Source: Zygnema cylindricum (lineage: Eukaryota > Streptophyta > Zygnematophyceae > Zygnematales > Zygnemataceae). Taken from it: DNA of 64,000 nt. Location of the stretch: NCBI GenBank assembly GCA_037447655.1, contig JBBHKE010000349.1, forward strand, positions 399,281-463,280. Reading direction: 5' to 3'. The notes under the pieces were generated by a model. That model made no database searches. It was given only the letters and a program-made list of their open reading frames with translations, and was not told where the DNA came from. A program made the translations under genes and the position numbers. Shown one piece after another: positions 40,072 to 53,122 of the stretch; positions within the stretch are counted from its first letter, which is position 1; every line of letters starts with the position of its first letter.

Positions 40072-42989
40072 TTAGCGTTATTTTACCAATCGAGACGCTT
40101 ATTCATGTACACACAGTCATAGCTAGGCTACAGTAACGGTTTAGCAAGTAAACAGTGTCAGCTCCTCTTCTTGGAATAGAATGTATTCCGATTAAAATGT
40201 TGGTGACATCTGAGAAGTGCCTCTTTCATCCCAAAAAAAGTTTTTAGTTAATTTATTTCACGCCACTTAACAGTTAAATGTCCGCTCCAACGGAGTTTGC
40301 AGTTTTCAAAAAGTTTATCTTGAGTAAGGATGCACATTATTTATATGTTTATATATTTATTTAATCAAATATGTGGAATTGATAATTTGTGAAGTGAGTT
40401 ATGCCAATGTGTGTTTGAATATCAATCAATTTTTGAAAACTGGCAAAAGAAGTCACGAGGTGATGGATCCTATGCTGCTGCTCCGTTGTGTAACGGATTT
40501 CATCTGCCTTCGCGGCGACCATAATCCCCTCTGATGGCAATTTTGGAAAACAGAGTATGAAAGACGTGGTTGAATTTCGGACGTTATGGAGCAGTTAACA
40601 ATATGTGTTTGAGATTGTTATGGTCCTACTGCCACTTTCAGGGAACAAATTTGATTTTTGACTTTGCCGAATGTTCTCGCCTAAAATTCTCCATGGCCAA
40701 ATGAGAATAGAGCGCTTTAAACATCTACCTTCACGAAGCCAAATCAATTTGGCAATCTCATTTCGTTTTTTGCTAGGCTTAATTAATTGTGTACAAGGTT
40801 TTTGAGAGAAGCTTAACAGTTTTGCTAATGATGAAAATAGTACTTTTCTGATAATGAGTATGCTGTCCTTCGTTTGTGGCTCTGAAATTATACGACGTTG
40901 TTAAAACAAAGAGGTTACAGTAAGTTTAAATGTAGCTCACTAAGCTCTACACTCATATTACACGTAGTAAGCATACGCATACAATCACTTCAGTAGTTTG
41001 ACAAACCTTGTGAAACAAAACTTGCTCTTCTTTACCCTCACAATTACTTCTAGAGTACTTTTGTTTCGCTAATTCAAAGTTGAAATTTTGGTGACAATAA
41101 TGACTTGAAAGAAAGATAAATCAGTAAAATTGTTAATGTTGCCTTTGAACACGTAGGCCATTTAATGTTGTCTTTGAACACGTAGGCCAATGCAACTCAG
41201 AACTGCAAAGTTCCTTTGCCCAAACTCCCTACCAGTAGTCGTAAGGGGAAGTACATTGTTGTATTCCACATTGCCATTGTCCTTTTTAAAGCACGACGGT
41301 AAACTCGTTATAACAGTTGACAATACCCATCAAACAACCCAGAAACAAGACACTTAGAACGCAGAACATCCGCATACCGATTCAGCAACTTCAAAGGCCA
41401 CTAGAAATTGTTTTACCAAAAAAATTCTTCTTCAATTTTTTCAGAAATGGTGGCTGACATTCTTTTTTGCAATATCTGTATGAAAAAAAAAACATCCCAT
41501 AAAAGAGAATTTCGAGTTACTTGGAAAATTTCAAAAAGAAAATAGAAAAAGAATTCTCAGTAATTGACAATTTTACACGCTAAACCTTATAATCCCGCAG
41601 CGCAAATTTATCTGGCACATTTGGCCCACCCATTAATTTGAATGCTACATTGTTCCTAGTACTCATCGACCCCGCAAGAAAATTGTGCATCATCTCCGAT
41701 TAGCCGAAAAAAATATTGTGGAAAGCGTTTCAGCGAAAAAAAGGTTGTGAGTGTCCATTATAAGATCATTGTTGATTATTTAAGGCACAACACATGGCTT
41801 GATCTGCCAGATGTCAGACACCTATTGGCGGATTGTCCGATCATCGCTGCTAAATTTCCCTGCTCCCGTTGTGCTGAGGATTGACATTTTGTTCCACTGG
41901 TCTTTATTCCTGCGACCAATGAACAGCTAGCGAAAAATTAAACTCCATCCTCATTTTTCCATTCAGCTGATCTGATCGAGGAAGACCGCCCATCGCTAGA
42001 AGAGTTGGTGAAGTATTAACGTTAACACTTGTTTAAAATGAACTACTGAAAGTTATGTTTTACCACGCCGCTTATGATAGAGCACTTAACTAAGTAATGT
42101 TATCCGCATTTGTTTATGATTTCGATCAGTAGACATTTACTTGAAACAGAGTGAATATCTCTAATGGCGATGGGTAGTATAGCAAACTTACACATACACC
42201 GTGTCGACTTTTCCTGGCAATCAATGTAAGCTGAGAAATCATAACCGACCAAAAAATAATCCCCCCAACCATAGCCGCTGTTTCCTTCAAGCGAGTCTAG
42301 GAGAGGGTTCTAATCATATGCACCGAATGTGCATTTCTGAATGTACTCTTTAGCCTCTTCGAAACGTGGATTTGGTGTAAACTGCGACATAAGACCAGGG
42401 TTTGTAAGTATATGCATATCAAAAAGGATGCAGATATACATATTAAATTTTGCCAAAACAATCGCACACGTTCTGTGAGGAACGATCTGTCAAATAGAAA
42501 ATTATCCAGTAAGCTTAATTCATTTAGAAGCAAAGCTAATTTGTCACTGGTAGGAATGGCCAACTCAGCCACAGTCACATTGTAATTGGGGATAAATATC
42601 ACCTTTAATACAGCTTAAGAAGGGACAAGTCAGAGACTGGAAAAGATAAGGATTTATCCAAGCTGGATCAGGAGAATAAATTCCATTATGTTCTTTTTAT
42701 AGCAATGCTTTGGCTTGATGCACAGAATCTTTTGATTCCTGTTATACTCACAACGGAGCTTCATATAAAGGCATTCCGGTCTACAAGAAAATGGCAAGCC
42801 AGCATGTTTATTGAATCTCGCCATCAATTAACGATTCGTCAGAATATTTGAGGTAAACAAGTAACAAAAAACGAAAAAGAACGAGAAGATTGCATCATGC
42901 GTTTTTGAAGAATCTTGGCTTTGCTGTTGATGAGATGAGACAGACCTTCAGCAGATTTCCTATATCTGGGTCGTTATTTACGACACGTC
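40072..42989 (+). other. Gene-poor; two coding-like stretches of unknown nature
   Basis: Mostly AT-rich without features, including a small tandem duplication (41138-41191, TTTGAACACGTAGGCCA twice). One + strand frame at about 41772-42018 reads W-L-D-L-P-D-V-R-H-L-L-A-D-C-P, F-P-C-S-R-C-A-E-D, then after two in-frame stops D-L-I-E-E-D-R-P-S-L-E-E-L, which looks like a decayed protein. Another stretch at about 42607-42851 is open for some 80 codons (including L-D-A-Q-N-L-L-I-P-V-I-L). I recognise neither. Confidence 0.3.
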
Positions 42990-44440
42990 CTACATTAGCA
43001 CATCATTGTCTTAATATTAGCACATTATTGGTTCATGGAATTAGTATTAGTACATTTTGTATAATATGCATTTTTCCAGTTCTTAGTTTCTGTAATTAGT
43101 GTTAGTAAAGGTACTAAATAATTAGTATTAATACTCATAAAAAAGATACATTGCCAACAACTGTCGTAATACTCATTAAACATTACTAATAACTGTATAA
43201 TACACTAACTATACAGACCTATAACTATATGAATCTAGTACAATTAGCATTAAATTACTATTGGTACGGTTATTATTCTGTAACATTAGTACAAGTACAG
43301 TTAGTTTGTATAATTAGTATTATTACAGTTTTTAGTATGTATTATTATTGTTTTACTGATAGTAGTTTGTATAATCAGTATTGGTTCACCTAGTTGTTTG
43401 TATAATTAGTTTTAGTGTGTCATTAGTACTACTGCACTTAGTAGTTTATATAGTACGGTTAGTATTAGTACAGCTATTAGTACGTATAATCAGTATTAGT
43501 AAAGTTATGAGTCTATATTATTACTATTGGCACGGTTATTATTCTGTAACATTAGTATAGTTAGTTTGTATAATAAGTATTATTACAGTTTTTAGTATGT
43601 ATTATTCATGTTTTACATTTAGTAGTTTGTATAATCAGTATTGGTTCAGCTAGTTGTCTGTATAATTAGTTTTGGTGTATAATTAGTATTACTGCAGTTA
43701 GTAGTTTGTACGTTTGTACAATCAGTATTAAAACAGTTATTAGTTTGTATAATTAGTATTAACACAGTCATTAGTCTATATAATTAGTGTTAGTACAATT
43801 AGCATTAAATTACTATTGGTACGGTTATTATTCTGTAACATTAGTACAAGTAGAGTTAGTTTGTATAATTAGTATTATTACAGTTTTTAGTATGTATTAT
43901 TCTTGTTTTACATTTAGTAGTTTGTATAATCAGTATTGGTTCACCTAGTTGTTTGTATAATTAGTTTTAGTGTGTCATTAGTACTACTGCACTTAGTAGT
44001 TTATATAGTAGTTTGTATAGTTAGTATTAACACAGTTATTAGTCTATATAGTTATGTTAGTACAGTTCTAAATACCGTTCAATTAGCATTAACACAGTTA
44101 TTAGTGTGTATAATTAGTGTTAGTACGGTTATAAGTCCATATAATTAGTGTTAGTGCAATTAATAGCACTGTATAATTAGTATTAGGACAGTTTTTAGTA
44201 ATGTATAATTAGTATTAGGACAGTTTTTAGTAATGTATAATTAGTATCAGAACAATGACTATATAATCAATTTTTTTACAGATATTTGTCTGTATAATTA
44301 ATACTAACTCAATTTTTGGTCTGTATAATTAGTATTTGTACAGTTGTTAGGTTGTATAATTCATATTAGTACAGTTTTTAGTATGTATAAATAGTGTTAG
44401 CACAGTTTTTAATTTGTATAATCAGTATTAGTACAGTAAT
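42990..44440. repeat. 1.4-kb degenerate tandem repeat with higher-order units
   Basis: The basic unit is about 30-36 bp, of the form GTATAATTAGTATTAGTACA plus GTTATTAGTTT. Larger blocks recur: the segment starting ACTATTGGTACGGTTATTAT appears near 43255, 43522 and 43809, each followed by the same series of variants (TTTTTAGTATGTATTATT, TTGGTTCACCTAGTTG and so on). This gives a higher-order period of about 265-290 bp. Confidence 0.85.
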
Positions 44441-46306
44441 GCCGGGGAAATAACTAGTATGGACCATATTTAAACCTTTTTATAATCACAGTTGACATAT
44501 GTATCCTTGTCATCTGATTCCAAGGCCATCTAAGTTTAGTAAAGATAAATATTTTCTTCTTTATGGACGTACTAATTTTGTAAATCTTCGCAATTTTTTT
44601 TTTGTAAAAGTAATATTGCCAAAATCAAACAAAATCATCATCTCAAAAGGGTTATAGGGGGACAACCAATAAGAAGTGTGAAGCCAAACAGGTGTAAAGA
44701 GTAATTAGACAATGTTGAATAGAAAACCACATCATATGTATATATATAATATATACATATATAGATATATATATTTATATATATAAAACTGCAAATGGAA
44801 ATGCAATGTGACAAGATACGTGCTTTCCTAAATTGTGCATCTAAAGATGTTCACGCAATATACATTTTTGCTTTTAAATACACATGTTTAAAATGAACAT
44901 AATTTGTAGCAGTCAATGACACAGTTTTGTCTTTCGACATTTCTTTCCGTGATTCCCCCTATTTATAATAACAATTATAAGAATAGATGTAAGCTTACTT
45001 AATTTTTTATAAACTATTTAGGGTGCTTTTTTTTTTTATTCACAGTTTTGTCGAATTCAATTTTTATTCACCTTTTTTCTCTTTTTTTTAGTCTACATAT
45101 TTATGCTTGAAAATAAACACAAAGAGATCTCGAGTGAACTATTACATACATAACTTGGACAAGTGTTATGGTCTTCAAGGGGGCGTTTAAACATAGATGT
45201 TAATTGTACTTGTATGGTTTACTACTAGTAGGTCCCCACAGGGCCAAACAGTTTGAAACGGTATGAAACTCTGTCATTTTTTTGTGTGCCATTTTTATTT
45301 TCTCTTCTTACCACATCTAATTGGTGAAACAAAAACCGCATCGCTTCCCTCCTTCTCCACAAAATCCTTCCATAGGGCAGAGGCCTCCGAAACTTTCCGG
45401 GAGGGAAGGGAGAGAGAGAGGAAAAATGGAGAAGGAAAGAAATAAGGAGAGGAAAAAGACAAGATGGAGAGGGAGAAAGAAAGGAAAAGAGAGGAAAAAA
45501 GCAAAGGGAAAGGAAAACCACAGTAATCTTATTTGTTATGTAAATTTTACTAAGTTTTACCTGCGAACCGAGATAGACAGAGACCACCAGGACTTAGAGA
45601 AATAATGGAAAAAATGGAGCTTAACTATAGACCACGAATAGTATGGAAAAGGAAGATTCCTTTAAGGAATCGAAAGTAAAATTAGCATCTAAGTAAAATC
45701 CGGGATCCAAAAACGCCAGGCATAAACTGACATGAGTGATTATTTTTTAGAGAGAGAGGGAGAGAGAGACAAAGAGAGAGGGAGAGAGAGACAGACAGAC
45801 AGGGAGAGAGAGATTTGCTTTGCTGTAAAGTAAGAGCGGAGCAGTACCAGCGGAGAGTGGGGAAAATGTGACTTTTTTTTTTCTATCGGTGTTTTTTTTT
45901 TTTTTTACATTACATGTTCTCTTATGTGATTGGTCCTTTAGTTTGTTCATAAGTTTGCGAAGGGAAAGAATTCTTGTACGGTTCACGTCCGTGCGCTTCG
46001 TTTCGTAATTCTTCAAAAACGAAAAAGTGTATTCCGAACATGATGTCCGATGGCGGACGGCAGTTGCAGTCTGGTTTTCGCAGCTGTCGAGTTTTGACGC
46101 ATAGAACTGCATCTTTTGTCCGCCGCTACGCTCCAAAACGGTCGAAACCGACCGTCCTAACCGTCACCGCCGCGTTTTTTGTCATTTTACGAAATTTGGC
46201 GTACGGATCCCAAAATTTATGACATCGTTTTCCCATTTTTCCAAGTGTGAACCACGCATATGATATGTCTATATAACTGCTACGATTTGGCAAAACGAGA
46301 CGAAGC
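44441..46306. other. No gene recognised; AT and GA simple repeats
   Basis: A TA-rich microsatellite at about 44738-44787, purine-rich stretches at 45400-45510 and a (GA)n-type run at 45749-45810. No supported reading frame. Confidence 0.55.
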
Positions 46307-46553
46307 AACACGATGTATAGCCAGAAGATAGAGAATCGCCGATCTATGCCACGCCGTGAACCGCTATGGGTGTTGACGTTTCTTTCGCCGTTTGAAACAT
46401 CTTTCTTTGTGCACACATGTTCGATTTTCAATTGGAGACCGCCAATCGGAAGGTGCAAATCTTATCGTTCAAATGCAACCGTCAGATATAAAACCCGACA
46501 GGCGTAACGACATGGCGAAAAAAGCGTTAACACTGATAGCAATACACGGTGTA
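46307..46553. mobile_element. MITE copy 4 (left end interrupted)
   Basis: The right end AGCAATACACGGTGTACC and inner CGAAAAAAGCGTTAACACTG are the inverse of the left GGTGTTGACGTTTCTTTCGCC-type arm. The outer left end (AACACGATGTATAG) is separated from the rest by about 40 extra bases. The internal block TTTTCAATTGGAGACCGCCA is shared with copy 2. Confidence 0.7.
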
Positions 46554-49342
46554 CCTTCCAACTAAATTGGGAGGTGCCATTTCCATGGAAATTTTTCAAT
46601 GTTTTCATTGTATGCAAAATTACAAAGACGTTAAAAACACATGTTTTGACATCCGCACTCACGCTCGAAAGAGATAGAGCGCCTGCAGTTAAATGCCTGT
46701 AGGAAAAAAGAAATGGAATAGCTTATTAACACCGTAAAAATATGTGTATTTATACATATATATACAACCAAATTGTGCCTTTTGACATCATAAGCCACGT
46801 TGTTTGAATCGCATATATTGACTTCACCGTGATTTGTTTTTAAATGTTTTGGTAATATATTTTTGTATAGTTTTCTACTCTTAAGATTTGTAATCTACTT
46901 AATCTGTGTTTCATGTTTTATGTTTTGGTGTAGCCATTATGTGTTATTGTGTACACAATATTGGTTTTTTCTGATGCATACATACATATGCATGTATGAT
47001 TTTATTCGTCCGCTTTTGTTATATTTGACATTTTGTATTGTGTCCTATGGGGTTATATTTAAGATTAACAAGTAATGTTTTGAAAAACAGTTCTACAGCG
47101 AAATTCTTAATGGTATAAATTACACAACATGTCAAAAGGTTAAAAGTATATTTTATTTTATATATGTTTAATAGTTGAAAACTAATGCAATACACAATTC
47201 AACAACATCCTTTTTTTTCATTTTGTCTAAGTAATGAAAATTTACTAGGCAACTTCTTAATTTTATATAACCAAATGCAACACAATAATCAATGATTGAC
47301 AAATACTTACAACTAGCCAAGCAAACTTTACTAATATTTAGATTTTACAAAAATCATAAACATCACAAATATGCATTGAAAATTGTGACTACATTATGTA
47401 CGGGATCTATCAAGGGGCTTGCAAAGGCCTTCGATATATTTTCCACAATGGATTTGATCACGTTCTATTCGCCCACCCAGTCATGAATGAAATATCATAA
47501 CATCGCTTGAAGAGTTTGAATTTGCGAGTGAATCTTTTCCAATATGGGCTCGCCAATCGGGTTTCTTTACCAGTCACCAATTTCTCCTAATTCCCATGGA
47601 GTTAGCAAACGTCTTACTACTAATTCCTCCTATGTCCATAGATTTAACCAACAAGTACGTAAACTCTTTTCGTTTACCATGCACTAAAACTTTAATAATT
47701 GGGAAAATATGTATTGTTTTTGCCAATCGGTCCCAAAAGTCAAAATTGTTGTTTTCTCCTCATGTGGCGTTGTAGACAATATAATAAATTGTACACTAAC
47801 ATTTAATCTTTGTCGAGTGGGATTCGCAAATTATGAAGCAAACTTATTTTCGTCACAAATGTGGTTAGATTCCATCGACAAGGTGAACTAGTTTTCATAC
47901 ATATATATTACCCCTGTGTCAATAAAGATAGCCATGTAACTTTGTTTCATATTCGCAATAATCGTGACTGGTCTTCAATATACATATGTGTTTTTGTAAA
48001 TATATTTCACGAGCTAACAACATCTCTCATCTATTCTTACGAGTAGACAATCACCATGGTACTAAAGTTTATATTTACATTGACTTACAGTTGTCACCTA
48101 TGTCGTTGCGATAAAGTTCTTTTGGGAAAAAATAGTTATGGTGATACATTTGCTTTAATGGTTCAACATACGTCGCATAACTTGTTTGGTAGTCTTTGTA
48201 ACGGTTGATATCCAAAACAACGTTTACGATATTGGATTGATTAATTCCATGCCTCGTATTCATTCTTTTATCAACTGAAAACAACAAATGCATAAGTGCG
48301 GTTGGTAAACACACTTTTTTCAAACTTAGAGGGCAAAGTAACTTTTTAAATATTCGATACTACAACTGAAAATGGAAAGCTAAATCGGACAGCGTGGTAT
48401 GATTCCGTAATATTTTTTTGTTTATGTTATGAAGGTAGGTGTTCGGCTCGTCGTCAGTCATAATTACCAAACTTTACAGCCTTATAAGTGCCATCGTCAT
48501 CTTGAAACACAATGGATGATTACATGTTTTGCCCACTCATCAGCGACATTAGGTTTTTTCTTTCGTAATAAATTGGGAGACTTTTGGGAATGATTGTGGC
48601 CATTATTTAGGTTTGTTGAATACTTATATAAATATGTTTAGGGATATAACAATTTATGATAACCCTTACCTGATGTCACAAGGTCCTTTACAAAGTAGGC
48701 GTGGATATGGTGATTTGTGGAACTTAAACTCATACTCCAAAACTAGCTCACGTCAACTTATTAGAACTGTATGTTTATTTATTCATACTATACGAGCTCA
48801 TTCGTAGGGCTTGTAAGTATTATTGCGGGAAGACTTGAAACAAAGACAAAACTAAACAAAAGCGTCACTAAATTTATTCATAAGTATATTTTTTGTACTA
48901 AAATCGTTTAAGTTTAAAACCCCATTCATTTCCCATATTTAACAATAATGTCATGGGTTACAATTATTTTTTTATGTATAATTAAAAAAAAACGCAATAG
49001 GTATTTTAAGGTTTAGATCGACTACTTCCAATTCTCGATTACAAATTAAAGCCTTAAGTGTAATTTTAACTCTTTGAAACTCACAATTGGGATATTTTTG
49101 GTCTTAATGGTATTATTTGCTAGTTTGTAGTTATCCAATGAAAAAAAATGGAAAAACTTTATAAAAAAAAGTACGATGGAAGAACCGTCAAAGTACAAAG
49201 GGGGTAAATAAAAAGAATAGAACATTTAAAAACTAAAAGAGCCAACAGTTACTAAAACATCCAATTGGCCGCAATTTAAGTCATTGTGAAACATAGTATG
49301 TATTTTAGTTAAATGTCTTACCCTTTCCGACGTTGCCGTGAC
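46554..49342. other. No gene recognised
   Basis: AT-rich intergenic sequence. Short open frames only, none with a domain or convincing splice signals. Confidence 0.55.
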
Positions 49343-49566
49343 GTGCTACTTCGTGCATTGCTATTAGCGTTAATAATATTTTCGCCACTGAAAAGATATT
49401 TTATCCGTACACATTTGTCCAACTTTCAATTTAAGACTGGTAATCTTAAGTTGAGAATGTTACCTTTCAATCGCAACTGTCAGATCCACAATTCGACATG
49501 TGTGTACAGAGAAAAGATGTTTTAATAGACGAAAAAAACATTAACACTAAGGTCGCACGTGCTAAA
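49343..49566. mobile_element. MITE copy 5
   Basis: Left arm GCATTGCTATTAGCGTTAAT with ATTTTCGCC; right arm GACGAAAAAAACATTAACAC, its inverse. Internal CGTACACATTTGTCCAACTT and CAATCGCAACTGTCAGATCC match the other copies. The outermost bases are the most diverged of the five. Confidence 0.65.
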
Positions 49567-49682
49567 GTTACTGTTATTTTTTGCCGTTTTCTTCTATAAC
49601 TTAGATAAAAACGAAAAAAATTGCAGCCGTACCAAAAAAATGACAATACCACCGTACAAGTTCTGTTATCTTTAAACTTTAT

Positions 49683-50474
49683 CTGTCAATAGCTTCATCC
49701 TATAGTCTAGGACAAGTGCTAAGCTATATAGGGTTTGACAAGTGTTTAAAGATGTACGTCTATATTAATTCATTTAACGGCGCGAATAGACATGTAACAT
49801 AGATACAGTTAGAATATACGTACGTCTTACGGTACTTCATGAAACGAATACCGCGCGTTTGTTTCGACGGCGAAACAAATACGGCGCATTGATTTTCGAC
49901 GGTTAGAATCAAAAGCTGGTTTTGATCGAACAACCACGATAGGCGCCGAGATCGCGCAATAGGCGCTTTGGCGGTTTTCGGTCACCGCCACGTCAAGCGC
50001 CACGTGGCACAACAACATTGGCTTGCAGCATCTCTCGAGAATACGAAAACTAATCTGAATATGGCAAGTTTCAATGTTTCCGCCATGCTGTACGATGGCC
50101 GTACAGAAAGTACTTCGACACTTGTACCTTTCTATACAACACAATCTTCTAATTGGAGCCGTACTCTAGTAGTAGAGGGTTTAGAGAGGGATATAGGACT
50201 TAGAAAATTTGGTAGGTAGCCGCCTCTCTCACAGAGTGCTTCTGTACAAAAGGTAAACTTTGACCCTTCATAACTTACTGCCTCGGGGAGCAAATTCATA
50301 GATTCTTTTTGCTATTGACTTAGGGAAGTCTTCTCTTCACAAGAGTGAAGGCGGTTAGAGATTTTATCTGCCACGGTGGCATTTATTCTTGCTGAAACAC
50401 CAAGGGGTCGGGGTTATCCTAGGGGCTCGTGTGAGCTGCCCGTTGTGAAGAGCTATGGAGGTCTCAAACTTGCA
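49683..50474 (+). mobile_element. 5'-truncated copia LTR (oldest element or separate solo fragment)
   Basis: Matches the last 750 or so bases of the LTR at 52126-53122: TATAGTCTAGGACAAGTGCT, the G-box block GCGCCACGTGGCAC, CCGTACAGAAAGTACTTCG, AGGTAGCCGCCTCTCTCAC, and the end TATGGAGGTCTCAAACTTGCA. The first 250 bp of the LTR are missing and the TATA box is mutated (TGTACAAAAGG). The sequence after its end does not resemble a copia PBS. Confidence 0.65.
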
Positions 50475-50933
50475 CATGTGAAAGTTCCGTAAGAGCGATT
50501 CCCGATGTAGCTCATCTTCGAGCCTGAGCTTAGATGACCGAGAGAGTCATTTTAAAGCGAAGTAACACCTACCAACGAATAAAAAAACGTATGCGCACTT
50601 TTCATACGATTTGAACACTTTTGTACGCCGGCGAGTACATGCTATAAATTTGTTCTGCCCCTCATTCCCACTATCGATTTTTTTTTTACAAAACCTCCGC
50701 TTCCCTTCATGGGTCCTTTGCAAAAGTTTATGCTATAGTCGCCTACTCCCCTCCTTTTCTCGCTTCCTCTCTCCTTCCCTTTTTTCCTTACAAAAATAAA
50801 AAAAATGATTAGTACGAAATGAAAGTTCTTTTTTTTGTGACAGGTTAAAATAGAAAAGAGTGAAAAAAAAAACCTGGCTGGCCTACCGTCACGTTGACTC
50901 TGTCATAACTTAAAAATAAACACGACGTTTCAA
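50475..50933. other. No feature recognised between LTR fragment and integrase fragment
   Basis: Where gag and protease should lie, there is about 460 bp of unrelated sequence with a C/T-rich stretch (50735-50790). Either a deletion with filler, or the LTR fragment and the following integrase fragment belong to different insertions. Confidence 0.5.
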
Positions 50934-52125
50934 TGTCACAAATGATATTATGATGTGGCATAAGAGGCTTGGGCATGTGAATCTAGACAAGTTAAGAGAG
51001 ATGAAAAAGATGGGAGTGGTGGAATGGATAAAGTTTAGTGAGAATGATAATATAAGTGATTCTAGTGGATGTGCTCAAGGTAAAACAGACAGATTACCCT
51101 TTCCTAAAACAACCACCTATAAGGGAGAAAAATTCTTGATCTAGTATACACAGATATTTGGGGACCAGCTAAAGTGCCCTCACCGGGGGGGAAGAGATTT
51201 ATGATGACTATCACTGATGATTGGTCTCGGTATTCCCGAGTGTATTTTTCGAAAAACAAGTCCGAAGCTCAGGATAGTTTTAGACAATATAAAGCATGGA
51301 GCGAAAAACTTCATAAAACTCCAATAAAGAGAATAAGGAGTGACAATGGTGGAGAGTATAATTCTAACCTGGTTGAGGATTTTCTGAGGGAAGATGGGGT
51401 TCAACACCAAAAGACTGTTCCAGAAAACCCGGAACAGAATGGGGTAGCTGAAAGGTTAAATAAAACACTAAGTGATAGTGCTAGAAGTATGTTGTCAGAT
51501 AAGAAGATAAGAAAAATGTTTTGGGCAGAAGCAATGAACTGTCCTAATTACCTCAAAAATAGAGTTCTTACTTCAGCTATAAAAGATCAAACACCTAATG
51601 AGAGATGGACAGGCCGGAAACCTGACGTATCTCACTTATAGGTTTTCGGCAGTCAAGTATTCAGTCTAGATATAGATCGGTCTAATTGGAAGCTAGATCC
51701 TAAAGGAAAACCGGGATACTTATTAGGATATGATGAGGATGTTAAAGGATATAGAGTTTATGATCTAAAAAGAGAAGATATAATCTTAGTAAAGCATCTA
51801 GTAAGTATGGATGAAGGAAAGTTTGTGGATCCCTTCAAATATACAAAGTCAGTAAAAATCAGATTTGAGTCAGAAAATTCCGATGACTTTGAGCTCCCAA
51901 ACTATCATGGTTTTAGAGAAGATGACATTCTTGCAGATACAAATCAGACCAAAAAGGACCCGGCTGTGGAAACTCGAGTGACAACTCTACCTGAAGCGAA
52001 AGACGTGGTGGAAATTGATTCGGAATCAAGGGATAGGGGAGAAGCCGAGTTTGTTCGAAAGAATCCACGAGAACCATCTATTTTGGCCTCAGATTTTGAG
52101 GGGGAAAGGAGAAGAAGCAAAAGAC
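50934..52125 (+). pseudogene. Copia integrase fragment, interrupted by a younger element
   Basis: Encodes the GAG-pre-integrase zinc motif region (H-K-R-L-G-H-V-N-L-D, S-G-C-A-Q-G-K), then the integrase core with T-D-I-W-G-P, R-S-D-N-G-G-E-Y and N-P-E-Q-N-G-V-A-E-R, then the integrase C-terminal tail. Defects: a one-base deletion near 51131 and an in-frame TAG at 51639-51641. The frame runs up to S-K-R-L at 52125, where an LTR starts at once. The reverse transcriptase half should therefore lie beyond the right end of the window, on the far side of the younger insertion. Confidence 0.8.
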
Positions 52126-53122
52126 TGTTGAAATATAAGGTATTTTCTAGGTTAGTTAAAAGATTTAAATAAGAGCAGAAAAAAGCAGAGGCAGCCTCTT
52201 TCTAGCTTCTCTCTCTAGCCCCCATACTTGTCGTAGTCACTGAAGGCTGGAGAGTAAGCTTGAGCCATGGCTGCATATGCTCCTTCTACAGTCAGAAGGC
52301 AGATCCTTGGTAAACTTACCAAAAGGATTGACGGACCCAGGATTTGATCCTGGTACCTACCATCCGTCAAAGTAGCCGTTAGTCTTACCCTATAGTCTAA
52401 GACCAGTGCTGAAGTATATAGAGTACGATAGCTACTTAAAGATGACAAAAAAAAGAAGTTCGATTTACTGACAAACGGACCACAATCACACGGACACAGT
52501 TAAAAATAGAATAACAACGGAAATGTACTACTTGTATTTTTAACGGCTATAAATTAAGGCCGACATTAATCTAACGACGGAGAAAGAAGCCGGCATGGCG
52601 GAATGGTAGATTTGGCGGTTTTCGGTCACAACCACAACGGGTGACACGTGGCCGCATGACATTAGATGACGGCATCTCCGCGACATATTATGGCGAACCC
52701 GAATATGCCAGGCGTCGTCTTTCTGGCCATATCCTACAATGGCTGTACAAAAAGTACTTCGGACCAAGTACCTTTTTGTATTGTACACTCAATTGATTGG
52801 TTCTGTACATTAGTAAGAGAGGGTTTAGAGAGGGGTTTTAGGACTTAGAAAAAAATAAGAGGTAGCCGCCTCTATCTCAGAGAGCTTTTGTATAAAAGGG
52901 TCATCTTTTACCATTGATAATTAGCTGCTCAGGGGAGCAAATTCAAGGATTCTTTTTGTGGCAGACTCAGGGGAGTCAGTCCTTCCAAGGGGTGCAGTCA
53001 GGTCAGTTTGTATTCTGTCAGGGTGTCAGCAATATTCAGACAAAGCTTACAGAACTGAGGTTATCTTAGAGGCTTCTAGCAAGCTGCCTACTCTGAGTAC
53101 CTATGGAGGTCTCACAGTTGCA
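52126..53122 (+). repeat. 5' LTR of copia element A (997 bp)
   Basis: Starts TGTTGAAATATAAGGTATTT and ends CACAGTTGCA, the TG...CA of LTRs. It is the same start as the sequence at 63934 (TGTTGAAATAAAAGGTATTT). It carries a G-box-like ACACGTGGC (52644-52652), a TATA box TATAAAAG (52891-52898) and a 43-bp imperfect hairpin (52328-52370). Confidence 0.9.
52891..52898 (+). promoter_or_regulatory. TATA box of LTR A
   Basis: TATAAAAG, followed by GG, about 230 bp before the LTR end, preceded by a C/T-rich TCTATCTCAGAGAG motif that is also conserved before the TATA box of LTR B. This marks the likely U3/R border. Confidence 0.65.

Noticed and set aside
42990-44440. CRISPR array
   Set aside because: Units are degenerate, contiguous and without unique spacers; the genome is eukaryotic.
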